This document shows, piece after piece, positions 1-7,235 of a stretch of 64,000 nucleotides of DNA (position 1 is the stretch's first letter; each line of letters begins with the position of its first letter). Under the pieces are notes generated by a model. It made no database searches. It was given only the letters and a program-made list of their open reading frames with translations, and was not told the DNA's origin. The position numbers and the translations under genes were made by a program. Origin of the DNA: Pseudotabrizicola sp051200875. Its GTDB lineage: Bacteria; Pseudomonadota; Alphaproteobacteria; Rhodobacterales; Rhodobacteraceae. The stretch covers positions 3,596,001-3,660,000 of the forward strand of contig NZ_CP195191.1 in assembly GCF_051200875.1 (NCBI RefSeq). Reading direction: 5' to 3'.

Positions 1-2
1 GC

Positions 3-494
3 GAGATGCTTTTGACCACCGGCAACAAATCGGAAATGGCCGTGGGCTATTGCACCATCTATGGCGACATGAATGGCGGCTATAACCCGGTCAAGGACAT
101 GTACAAAACCCGCATGTTCCTGACCGCCAAATGGCGCAATGAACACCATCGCCCTTGGATGAAAGGCCCGGCAGGAGAGGTGATCCCGGAACGGATCATA
201 ACCAAGCCACCAAGTGCGGAACTGCGCGCGAACCAGACCGACCAAGACAGCCTGCCCCCCTATGAGGTGCTGGACGCCATTCTGGAAGGCTTGGTCGAAC
301 GTGAGGCATCCGTGGCCGATCTGGTCGCCGAAGGCTTTGACCGGGCAACGGTAAAGAAGGTGGAACACCTGCTTTACATCGCCGAATACAAACGCTTCCA
401 ATCCGCCCCCGGAACCCGGCTCACACAAAAAGCCTTCTGGCTGGATCGCCGCTATCCGATTGCCAACCGCTGGCGCGACGACTCGGGCGCGTGA
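3..494 (+). CDS. nadE: NAD+ synthase, C-terminal part (cut by window edge)
   Basis: This is the last 163 or so residues of an NAD+ synthase, the ATP-dependent enzyme that amidates nicotinic acid adenine dinucleotide to NAD+ in the cytoplasm. The visible part carries the conserved TTGNKSEMAVGY and YGDMNGGYNP segments of the synthetase domain, followed by a C-terminal helical region ending in KAFWLDRRYPIANRW, which is typical of the long, glutamine-hydrolysing enzymes. The frame is open to the left edge, so the start and any N-terminal amidase domain lie outside the window. Identity is secure; whether the glutaminase domain is present is inferred from the C-terminal type only. Confidence 0.9.
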   Translation, partial: EMLLTTGNKSEMAVGYCTIYGDMNGGYNPVKDMYKTRMFLTAKWRNEHHRPWMKGPAGEVIPERIITKPPSAELRANQTDQDSLPPYEVLDAILEGLVEREASVADLVAEGFDRATVKKVEHLLYIAEYKRFQSAPGTRLTQKAFWLDRRYPIANRWRDDSGA

Positions 495-553
495 TCGCAA
501 GTCGATTCGTGCAAAAGGGTTAACATGGGCAACGCCCGCCGCGCGTCTGCACG

Positions 554-574
554 GGGGGTGTACAGGGGGTGTAC
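554..574. repeat. Short G-rich tandem direct repeat
   Basis: The 10-base unit GGGGGTGTAC occurs twice, at 554-563 and 565-574, separated by one base, in the 139-base space between the convergent nadE and pfkB genes. The 11-base period would put both copies on the same face of the helix. No gene starts here, so an operator role is not obvious; it may be a chance or slippage product. Confidence 0.4.
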
Positions 575-600
575 GAAAGGTGACACCCTTATTTGGGGAA

Positions 601-624
601 AGCGCTGGCCGTTAATCCAGCGTT
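601..624 (-). terminator. Possible terminator of pfkB
   Basis: A hairpin with CGCTGG at 603-608 and CCAGCG at 617-622 and an eight-base loop lies ten bases past the pfkB stop. Read on the minus strand it is followed by CTTTCCCC, a weak T tract. It could also end nadE transcripts from the other side. Confidence 0.45.
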
Positions 625-633
625 CCCAAGGGT

Positions 634-1578
634 TTACAGCGCGACTGCCGCGGCTTGGGGCATCAGGCGCATCACATCTTCGGCCCGGCACAGTTGCGTG
701 GCATCGGTCATCACCGCAGCCGCTGCCGCGGCAGAGGCCATCGCCAGACCTGTGGCCGCGTCCTGCCCCCGCGCCATCGCCAGAACAAAAGCCGCAACAA
801 AGCTGTCGCCCGCGCCAACGGTGGATTTGACCTTTACCTTCGGGGCAGGCGAGAAAAGACGTTCCTTGGCATTGGCCAGCACGTTGCCATCTGCGCCACG
901 GGCCACGATCACCGTCTTGGCGACGCCACTTGCCACCAATTCGCTTGCGAAATCAGCGGTTTCGGCGCGGGTTTCCAATTTTCGACCCGACAGTTCCTCA
1001 CCCTCTTCGCCGTCCATCCGCAAGACATCAAGTCCGGGAATCGGGTTCTTCACGGCCTCGAACAATGCAGGTCCCGACGTATCCAGAACGATCCGGCTGC
1101 CTTCCATGCTGGCCGCCAGTTGCGCAGGGAAATCGGCCGGCACACCGGGGGGCTGACTGCCCGAAATCACGCTGATCCCGCCGGGCCGCGCCGTGGCGGA
1201 CAACAGGGTGAAGACCCGCGCCCGTTCCGCCGCGCCCCAGACCGGGCCGGGCAACATGAAACGAAACTGCTTGCCCGTGGATTGTTCAGTCACTGTAAGG
1301 CTTTGCCGGGTTTCACCAGGCCCGAGGATCGACAAAAAGGTGATCCCTTCAGCGCGGATAAGTCCGGCCAGACGATCCCCTGTCAATCCGCCCAAGGCCA
1401 CCAGCGCAAGGCTGTCACCGCCCAAGGCCTTGATTGCACGGCTGACATTCAACCCCCCGCCACCCGGGTCCAGATGCGGATCAGTGCAACGCAGCTTGTG
1501 GCCCGGCATGATGTCAACGACATCCGTGGCCATGTCCAAGGCAGGGTTCAAAGTCAGGGTCAGAATGGGGGCTTGCAT
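634..1578 (-). CDS. PfkB-family hexose/phosphofructokinase
   Basis: This 314-residue protein is a PfkB/ribokinase-fold sugar kinase of the 1-phosphofructokinase type, which phosphorylates fructose-1-phosphate, fructose-6-phosphate or tagatose-6-phosphate with ATP. The N-terminal LTLNPALD segment and the glycine-rich GGGGLNVSRA (about 39-48) form the sugar site, and GAGDSF at 255-260 holds the anion hole and the catalytic base Asp258. Length matches the family. It is a single gene without fruA/fruB partners, which argues against a dedicated fructose-PTS role and leaves the natural substrate open. The ATG at 1578 is the first start, and no better internal start is seen. Confidence 0.85.
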   Translation of the reverse strand: MQAPILTLTLNPALDMATDVVDIMPGHKLRCTDPHLDPGGGGLNVSRAIKALGGDSLALVALGGLTGDRLAGLIRAEGITFLSILGPGETRQSLTVTEQSTGKQFRFMLPGPVWGAAERARVFTLLSATARPGGISVISGSQPPGVPADFPAQLAASMEGSRIVLDTSGPALFEAVKNPIPGLDVLRMDGEEGEELSGRKLETRAETADFASELVASGVAKTVIVARGADGNVLANAKERLFSPAPKVKVKSTVGAGDSFVAAFVLAMARGQDAATGLAMASAAAAAAVMTDATQLCRAEDVMRLMPQAAAVAL

Positions 1579-1666
1579 CGGGGCGTCCTTTCGTCGGCGC
1601 GTATGTTAGCGCCAACAGGGGCTGCGGAAAAGCCCGGATGCACAGAGTTTCAATCCCCGAATGAAA

Positions 1667-1690
1667 AAGGGTCCGGGAACCCGGACCCTT
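1667..1690 (-). terminator. Intrinsic terminator of the Tat-exported MBL gene
   Basis: GGGTCCGGG at 1669-1677 pairs perfectly with CCCGGACCC at 1680-1688, extended by AA/TT on both sides. On the minus strand the stem is followed by a run of five T residues, the normal layout of an intrinsic terminator, 27 bases past the stop codon of the upstream gene. Confidence 0.88.
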
Positions 1691-1716
1691 GTTGATCTGG
1701 CTGAACCGGCTGTTAA

Positions 1717-2652
1717 TCAGCCATTCAGCATCATCTGATAGCTTGCCGGAACATAACGGAAGCCATCCCCTTGCGCCTCGACAAAGCCCATGCCGGGGAA
1801 GGGCATGTGATAGCCGATGAAGGGAATGCGGTCGGCGGCCAGCATGCCGAACACATCGCGACGGGTTTTCGCTGCTGCGGCCTTGTCGGCGTCAAACCGC
1901 ACCTCCCAATCTGGGTGCGCCAGCGAGAAGACATAATGGTTCGCGGTGTCTGCCGTGATTGCCAGCGTCTTGCCGCCGCTTTCCAGCATATAGATCATGT
2001 GGCCCGGTGTGTGGCCCGCCGCAAGCTTGGCAGTGATGCCCGATGCCACGCTGCCACCATCGTCAAGGAAGCTGAACTTGTCGTTCAAGGGTTTGACATT
2101 CTTGTCAAATCCTTCGTTTCCGGCCGCAGACCAATGGTTGTGCTCTGCCGATCCGGTCACATAACGGGCATTCGCAAAGGTCGCGTTCCCGTCTGCGGTC
2201 ATCATGCCGCCAATATGGTCGCCATGCATATGAGTCAGGACCACGACATCAATCTGGTCAGGGCTAATCCCCGCCGCCGAAAGCGCAGCACCCGTGCCAT
2301 CTGCACTCAGGCCCGTATCGAACAGAACCAGTTCCGACCCGGTGTTCACCAGCGTTGGGGTGAAAAAGAACTGGGCAACCTCGGTCGGCAAAAAGGCTGC
2401 ATCCGCTGCGGCCTTGAACTCCTCGGCGCTGGCGTTCAAGCCAAAGATTTCATTAGGCTTTTCCACTGGTCGCGTCCCCGCCAACAGGGTCGTAACTTCA
2501 AGATCACCCATCTTGAAACGGTTGAACACAGGTGTCGACGAGCCCTGCATGTCAGCCGCGGCAAAGGCGGGGCGGGTAAGAATTGCGGGGGCCAAAGGCA
2601 AACTCGCTGCGGCCATCAGGGCAGAGCGGCGCGAAATCTTGCGGGCGGTCAT
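1717..2652 (-). CDS. Tat-exported MBL-fold metallo-hydrolase
   Basis: This 311-residue protein has a twin-arginine signal (SRRSAL near residues 7-12 followed by a hydrophobic stretch and an AFA cleavage site near residue 31), so it is probably folded with its metals in the cytoplasm and exported to the periplasm. The mature part is a metallo-beta-lactamase fold with the metal motif HMHGDH at 141-146 and a later GHTPGH. The start chosen is ATG at 2652 because AGGAGG lies just upstream; the longer frame would begin with TTG. It stands alone with its own terminator. The substrate is unknown: lactonase, quinone-type or hydrolase roles are all possible in this fold. Confidence 0.85.
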   Translation of the reverse strand: MTARKISRRSALMAAASLPLAPAILTRPAFAAADMQGSSTPVFNRFKMGDLEVTTLLAGTRPVEKPNEIFGLNASAEEFKAAADAAFLPTEVAQFFFTPTLVNTGSELVLFDTGLSADGTGAALSAAGISPDQIDVVVLTHMHGDHIGGMMTADGNATFANARYVTGSAEHNHWSAAGNEGFDKNVKPLNDKFSFLDDGGSVASGITAKLAAGHTPGHMIYMLESGGKTLAITADTANHYVFSLAHPDWEVRFDADKAAAAKTRRDVFGMLAADRIPFIGYHMPFPGMGFVEAQGDGFRYVPASYQMMLNG

Positions 2653-2759
2653 CGTGATCCTCCTCGGTTTGGACAACAGACTAGGAGGTAGTCACGGAAC
2701 GAGTTCTGGCGAGTCACAGAGACGTCATTTGAGTGCGGGGATGCACAAGAGTTGTGCGA

Positions 2760-3170
2760 CTACTCCCACCATGGATCAATGTCGGCAATCTCTTCGTCGG
2801 TCCAGCCGAAGTGATGGGCCACCTCATGCACAACGACATGCGTCACCAATTCCTGCAAAGACACATCCCCACGTTCGGCCCATTCTTCAAGGATTGGCCG
2901 CCGGAACAGCCAGATCACGTCAGGATGCGTCACCTGATCGCTGACCGATTTTTCTGTCAGCGGAATGCCGTCATAAAGACCGCTCAACTCGAACGGGTCA
3001 TGCAGATCCATCGCCTCAAGAATGTCATCGGGGGCAAAATCCTCGATCCGCAGCACGATATGCGTCGCTGCCGCACGGTAGGGTTCTGGCAAGGACGCAA
3101 TCGCGCCATGCGCCAATTGTTCGATGAACGCGAGGTCGGGGGCAATGGCATCGGGGGATATCTGTGTCAT
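2760..3170 (-). CDS. Small zincin-like metallopeptidase family protein
   Basis: This 136-residue protein carries a zinc-peptidase motif HEVAH at 115-119 and the surroundings THVVVHEVAHHFG typical of the one-domain zincin family (PF06262-like), found in many alphaproteobacteria as a cytoplasmic protein of unknown substrate. There is no signal peptide. The open frame runs back into gltX, but the family length and the start of similarity (MTQISPDAIAPDLAF) favour ATG at 3170, although no strong ribosome binding site is visible there. It is divergent from gltX with about 127 bases between the starts. Confidence 0.78.
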   Translation of the reverse strand: MTQISPDAIAPDLAFIEQLAHGAIASLPEPYRAAATHIVLRIEDFAPDDILEAMDLHDPFELSGLYDGIPLTEKSVSDQVTHPDVIWLFRRPILEEWAERGDVSLQELVTHVVVHEVAHHFGWTDEEIADIDPWWE

Positions 3171-3297
3171 ATCCGCGATATAGGCGATCCACGTCTTTCC
3201 GGGAAGAAGTGGTTCACCGTAAACCCTGCGATAAATTGCAGGAAACTGGACAATTCCGGGGCCATATGACAGGGAAGGGCGGTCAAAGGAGCCTTTC

Positions 3298-4620
3298 ATG
3301 ACCGTCACCCGTTTTGCCCCGTCGCCCACCGGCTATATCCATGTCGGGAACCTGCGCACCGCGCTGATGAACTACCTGATCGCCAAGAAGTCCGGCGGCC
3401 AATTCATCCTGCGTTTGGACGACACGGACCAAGAACGCTCAAAGCAGGAATACGCCGATCAGATCATGCGTGATCTGGAATGGCTGGGCCTGCATTGGGA
3501 CCGGGTTGAAAAACAGTCGCTGCGGCTGGACCGTTACCGCGAGGCCGCCGAGGATCTGAAGGCCAAGGGCAAGTTCTATGAGGTGTTCGAAAGCCCCACA
3601 GAACTGGACCTGAAACGCAAGAAACAACTGAACATGGGCAAACCCCCGGTTTATGACCGTGCGGGGTTGAAGCTTTCGGATGTCGAAAAAGAAAAGCTCC
3701 GCGCTGAAGGTCGTGATGGCTATTGGCGTTTCCTTCTGGATCAGGAGCGCATCGAATGGACGGATGGTATCCTTGGCCCGATCTCGATTGATGCGGCCAG
3801 CGTGTCGGACCCGGTTCTGATCCGCGCCGACGGGCAAGTGCTTTATACCTTTGCCAGCTCGGTCGATGACATCGACATGGGCGTGACCTTCATCGTGCGC
3901 GGTGCGGACCATGTGACGAACACTGCCACGCAGATCCAGATCATGAAGGCCATGGGCGGCACCCCGCCAAACTTTGCCCACCACTCGCTTTTGACCGGGG
4001 CGAAGGGGGAGGAACTGTCCAAGCGTCTGGGAACCTTGTCGCTGAAAGACCTGCGTGCACAAGGGGTTGAGGCGATGGCGCTTCTCAGCCTGATGGCGCG
4101 TCTTGGCTCGTCCCGCCCGGTGGAACTGTTCACCAATATCGACGAATTGGCCGAAGGCTTCGACGTCGGAACCTTTGGCGCGGCCCCAACCAAATTCGAC
4201 GCCGAAGACCTGTTCCCGCTGACGCGCGGCTATGTTCAGGGCCTGTCCTTCGATCAGGTCAAAGACCGGGTCGCGGCCTTGGGTGTGCCTGCGGACAAGG
4301 CCGAAGAATTCTGGGACGTGGCCAAGGGCAACATCACGGTCTTGGGCGATCTGGAGGGCTGGTGGCAGTTGTTCCGTGATGGCGCAACGCCACTGGTGGC
4401 TGACGAAGATCGTGAATTCGTGGCGCAGGCCTTGGCCATGCTGCCGGCCCAGCCTTGGACAACCGAGACTTGGGGGCAGTGGACAGCGGCCGTGAAAGAG
4501 GCGACGGGCCGCAAGGGAAAGGGCCTGTTCATGCCGCTGCGAAAGGCCATGACGGGGCGCGAGAACGGCCCGGAAATGGCGGATGTGATGCCGCTTCTGG
4601 CCAAAGCACCGACACTTTGA
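3298..4620 (+). CDS. gltX: Glutamate--tRNA ligase
   Basis: This 440-residue enzyme attaches glutamate to tRNA(Glu). The class I signature FAPSPTGYIHVGN sits at 6-18, with HVGN as the HIGH motif, and the KMSKS-like loop is EELSKR at 238-243. The length matches the shorter of the two GltX types often found in alphaproteobacteria, so a second paralogue, and possibly tRNA(Gln) charging by one of the two, is likely elsewhere; that is inference. AAAGGAG lies a few bases ahead of the ATG. The gene appears monocistronic, followed by a GC-rich hairpin. Confidence 0.95.
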   Translation: MTVTRFAPSPTGYIHVGNLRTALMNYLIAKKSGGQFILRLDDTDQERSKQEYADQIMRDLEWLGLHWDRVEKQSLRLDRYREAAEDLKAKGKFYEVFESPTELDLKRKKQLNMGKPPVYDRAGLKLSDVEKEKLRAEGRDGYWRFLLDQERIEWTDGILGPISIDAASVSDPVLIRADGQVLYTFASSVDDIDMGVTFIVRGADHVTNTATQIQIMKAMGGTPPNFAHHSLLTGAKGEELSKRLGTLSLKDLRAQGVEAMALLSLMARLGSSRPVELFTNIDELAEGFDVGTFGAAPTKFDAEDLFPLTRGYVQGLSFDQVKDRVAALGVPADKAEEFWDVAKGNITVLGDLEGWWQLFRDGATPLVADEDREFVAQALAMLPAQPWTTETWGQWTAAVKEATGRKGKGLFMPLRKAMTGRENGPEMADVMPLLAKAPTL

Positions 4621-4632
4621 AACATCGAAGAC

Positions 4633-4667
4633 CGGGGGGCAAACTGCCCCCCGTCCCCCCGTTTTCG
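4633..4667 (+). terminator. Probable terminator of gltX
   Basis: CGGGGGGC at 4633-4640 pairs with GCCCCCCG at 4646-4653 across a five-base AAACT loop, 13 bases past the gltX stop. A C tract and then GTTTTCGTTTT follow, so the T run is displaced by several bases. Confidence 0.6.
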
Positions 4668-4724
4668 TTTTGTCGGTTTCATGCCGTCCCAACACGGCGC
4701 ATATCGATGCCGCAGGCTCTCTAA

Positions 4725-5291
4725 TCAATCCGGCAGAATGATCCTTGCGCCAAGCTGTGCCAGACCGCGATCGACCACCCCGGTTTCTTCTGCCGTAAGC
4801 CTTTGGCAACGTGGATAGATTGGCTTTTGCCGATCATTTAGGATCGGCGCGTCCCATCCTTTCGTCGTGGCAAAGAAATGGCTTGCACCCGGGTCGCCGA
4901 ATTCACGCAAAAACCCCTGAACCACAACGTCGATATAGGACAAAAGCAATGGGTTGACCTTGCTGGGCGTTAAGCGGTTCTGCGAAGGAACGGCATAGAC
5001 CTGCACCGCGTGCCGCTCTGGCCCAACATGTGCCTCGACCGGATGGCGCGCATAGGCATGCTCTCGTTCATCAAGCGCCGCCCAGTCATCGCCCGGAACA
5101 TCGGCGATCAGACCAAGGATATAACTGTGTGGGTCTGGCTCAACCGACAGATAGGCGACGGGTCTTGCGGCTACATGAACCCAAACGCGCCGCCACCCAT
5201 CAAGCTTGGCAGGCTTTGCACTTGGGTAGTCGTGGGTCGTCCGGTTGACGAGAGAGCCATAGCCGAAAAAGCGGGGAGGAGGGTTTGTCAT
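4725..5291 (-). CDS. Gamma-glutamylcyclotransferase-fold protein
   Basis: This 188-residue protein starts with the FGYGSLVNR motif of the gamma-glutamylcyclotransferase fold, whose members release 5-oxoproline from gamma-glutamyl compounds. The region LDEREHAYARH contains the conserved acidic residue expected near the active site. It differs clearly from the ChaC-type protein at 22377, so the substrate may be different. The start is taken at MTNPPPRFFGYG because the fold begins there; the open frame extends 46 residues further without family character. It is transcribed away from the glycine riboswitch, sharing a short divergent promoter region with the gcv operon. Confidence 0.75.
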   Translation of the reverse strand: MTNPPPRFFGYGSLVNRTTHDYPSAKPAKLDGWRRVWVHVAARPVAYLSVEPDPHSYILGLIADVPGDDWAALDEREHAYARHPVEAHVGPERHAVQVYAVPSQNRLTPSKVNPLLLSYIDVVVQGFLREFGDPGASHFFATTKGWDAPILNDRQKPIYPRCQRLTAEETGVVDRGLAQLGARIILPD

Positions 5292-5333
5292 TTGTCGTTT
5301 TCGCTCGGTATACGGTCGTATCCTTTTTCCCAC

Positions 5334-5363
5334 TTGCCACGGATCATGATGGCAGGCTAGAGC
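5334..5363 (+). promoter_or_regulatory. Candidate promoter of the gcv operon
   Basis: TTGCCA at 5334-5339 and TAGAGC at 5358-5363 are 18 bases apart, and would place the transcription start just ahead of the first glycine aptamer. Sequence match is moderate and no other good pair is seen between the divergent gene and the riboswitch. Confidence 0.35.
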
Positions 5364-5375
5364 TTGAACTGTCAG

Positions 5376-5553
5376 GTTCGGGAGAATCCGGACGGCCTGC
5401 AAGGGCTGTGTCCGGTGCCGAAGGAGCAACCGCCCCGGTAAACTCTCAGGCGCAAGGGACCGTATCTGGCATCAGACTCTGGAGAGTGGCCCGCAGGGGC
5501 CCGCCGAAGGGATAACGATCTCAGGCGCCCAAATCGGGCAAGGACAGAGGGGG
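5376..5553 (+). promoter_or_regulatory. Tandem glycine riboswitch
   Basis: Two gcvT-type aptamers stand in tandem. The first runs from about 5376 to 5463 and has the core GCCGAAGGAGCAA (about 5418-5430) followed by ACTCTCAGG. The second runs from about 5476 to 5553 with GCCGAAGGGATAA (about 5503-5515) followed by ATCTCAGG. The short linker, the repeated CTCAGG, and the position directly before gcvT fit the known cooperative glycine-sensing RNA, which usually turns on glycine cleavage when glycine is high. Confidence 0.93.
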
Positions 5554-5576
5554 CATCGCGGGGCAGGGATTGGCCT

Positions 5577-5620
5577 GTCCGGACGGTGCCGGAGCGACCA
5601 ATTTCCGGCAGGACAAGGAG
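5577..5620 (+). promoter_or_regulatory. Riboswitch expression platform and gcvT ribosome binding site
   Basis: TGCCGGA at 5587-5593 pairs perfectly with TCCGGCA at 5604-5610 over a ten-base loop, flanked by GTCC (5577-5580) and GGAC (5611-5614). AAGGAG at 5615-5620 directly follows. There is no T run, so control by hiding or freeing the ribosome binding site (translation) seems more likely than transcription termination; this is inference. Confidence 0.6.
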
Positions 5621-5627
5621 AGGCGGT

Positions 5628-6764
5628 TTGACCGATCTTGATTCTGGTGGCCTAAAGCGACTTGGTCTGCACGACCTGCATCTTTCCCTTGGCGGAAAGA
5701 TGGTGCCCTTTGCGGGCTACGAGATGCCGGTGCAATACCCTGCTGGCGTGATGAAGGAACACCTGCACACACGGGCCAAGGCGGGCCTTTTTGATGTCAG
5801 CCATATGGGGCAGGTGATCCTGCGGCCGAAGACGGACATGGCGTCGTTAGTGGCCGGTTTTGAGGCGATGATGCCCGTGGATGTGGCGGGGTTGGCTGAA
5901 GGTCGGCAACGCTATGGTCTGTTCACGAATGAACAGGGCGGCATTCTGGACGACCTCATGTTTGCCAACAGGGGTGATCACCTGTTCGTCGTGGTGAATG
6001 CGGCCTGCAAAGAGGCCGACATTGCCCATATGACGGCCCAGCTTGCTGGTGTTGCGGAAGTCGTCCCGGTGACAGACCGCGCACTTTTGGCTCTGCAAGG
6101 TCCACAGGCCGAAGCCTCACTTGCCGCCTTGGTGCCGTCTGTCGCCACGATGCGTTTTATGGATGTGGGTATCTTCGACAGCGCCTTTGGTGCGTTGTGG
6201 GTCTCGCGTTCGGGTTACACGGGCGAAGACGGTTATGAAATTTCGGTGCCCGACAGTGGCGCCGAGGCTTTGGCCAAGGCCCTTTTGGAGATGGATGCCG
6301 TTCAGCCGATTGGCCTTGGCGCCCGCGACAGTCTGCGTCTTGAGGCGGGGCTTTGCCTTTACGGCCACGATATAGACGAAGGCACAAGCCCGGTTGAAGC
6401 AGGCCTGACATGGGCCATCCAGAAAGTCCGCAAGGCAGGTGGTGCGCGTGAAGGGGGCTTTCCCGGCGCTGACCGTATCCTGCGCGAACTGGCCGAGGGT
6501 CCAGAGCGCCGCCGCGTCGGTTTGCGCCCCGAGGGGCGCGCGCCGATGCGTGAAGGAACCGCGCTTTTCGCGCCTGACGGCACACCTGTTGGCCAAGTCA
6601 CATCGGGCGGCTTTGGCCCAAGCGTCGAATCCCCGATTGCCATGGGCTATGTGGCCGCCGCCCACGCGACCACGGGCACCGCCCTGATGGGCGAAGTGCG
6701 CGGCAAGCGCCTGCCCGTCACGGTATGCGATCTTCCTTTCCAACCCACCACTTACAAGCGCTGA
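5628..6764 (+). CDS. gcvT: Glycine cleavage system T protein (aminomethyltransferase)
   Basis: This 378-residue protein transfers the methylene group from aminomethyl-lipoyl H protein to tetrahydrofolate, releasing ammonia. The N-terminal KRLGLHDLHLSLGGKMVPFAGY and the DVSHMGQ segment are characteristic. TTG at 5628 is chosen as start because AAGGAG lies seven bases upstream and the protein family begins here; the GTG at 5586 would put the start inside the riboswitch hairpin. It is the first gene of gcvT-H-P, with gcvH ten bases downstream. Expression should rise with glycine through the riboswitch. The L protein (dihydrolipoyl dehydrogenase) gene is not in this window. Confidence 0.95.
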   Translation: MTDLDSGGLKRLGLHDLHLSLGGKMVPFAGYEMPVQYPAGVMKEHLHTRAKAGLFDVSHMGQVILRPKTDMASLVAGFEAMMPVDVAGLAEGRQRYGLFTNEQGGILDDLMFANRGDHLFVVVNAACKEADIAHMTAQLAGVAEVVPVTDRALLALQGPQAEASLAALVPSVATMRFMDVGIFDSAFGALWVSRSGYTGEDGYEISVPDSGAEALAKALLEMDAVQPIGLGARDSLRLEAGLCLYGHDIDEGTSPVEAGLTWAIQKVRKAGGAREGGFPGADRILRELAEGPERRRVGLRPEGRAPMREGTALFAPDGTPVGQVTSGGFGPSVESPIAMGYVAAAHATTGTALMGEVRGKRLPVTVCDLPFQPTTYKR

Positions 6765-6773
6765 GGCGATCAG

Positions 6774-7133
6774 ATGAAATACACCAAAGAACATGAATGG
6801 CTGAAGGTCGAAGGCGATCTGGTTGTGGTCGGCATCACCGAGCACGCAGCGACCCAGCTGGGGGACGTGGTTTTTGTCGAACTGCCAGAAATCGAGACGA
6901 TGGTTTCGACTGGGGACGAAGTTGTTGTGATCGAAAGCGTCAAGGCTGCCTCCGACATCTTGGCGCCGCTGGATGGCGAGATCGTCAAGGTCAACGACAA
7001 GCTGGTCGATAACCCTGCACTCGTGAACGAAGACCCAACCGGTGCTGCGTGGTTCTTCAAGATGAAGATCGACGATCTGTCGGCCTTGGACGACTACATG
7101 GATGAGGACGAATACGCCGATTACATCGGTTGA
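6774..7133 (+). CDS. gcvH: Glycine cleavage system H protein
   Basis: This 119-residue lipoyl carrier shuttles the aminomethyl intermediate between the P, T and L proteins. The lipoylation motif ESVKAAS places the modified lysine at residue 57. The start KYTKEHEWLKVEGD and the acidic C-terminus (DDYMDEDEYADYIG) are standard. It lies ten bases after gcvT and is separated from gcvP by 102 bases that hold strong hairpins, suggesting different mRNA stability or level for the highly needed H protein; that last point is inference. Confidence 0.96.
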   Translation: MKYTKEHEWLKVEGDLVVVGITEHAATQLGDVVFVELPEIETMVSTGDEVVVIESVKAASDILAPLDGEIVKVNDKLVDNPALVNEDPTGAAWFFKMKIDDLSALDDYMDEDEYADYIG

Positions 7134-7142
7134 TCGTCGCAA

Positions 7143-7211
7143 GACCGCCTTCCGAGGGGAGACGGTCAAAATTCTTGCAAGAATTTTGGCGGGCGCAAGC
7201 GTGCCCGCCCG
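7143..7211. repeat. Palindrome-rich spacer between gcvH and gcvP
   Basis: Three inverted repeats follow each other: GACCG (7143-7147) with CGGTC (7163-7167); a perfect 20-base palindrome at 7168-7187 whose left half is AAAATTCTTG; and GGCGGGCGC (7188-7196) with GTGCCCGCC (7201-7209) over an AAGC loop. The back-to-back array inside an operon looks like a repeated extragenic element rather than a normal terminator, since gcvP has no clear promoter of its own. Confidence 0.65.
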
Positions 7212-7235
7212 TGCGCCACATTCAGGATGCAGGAC

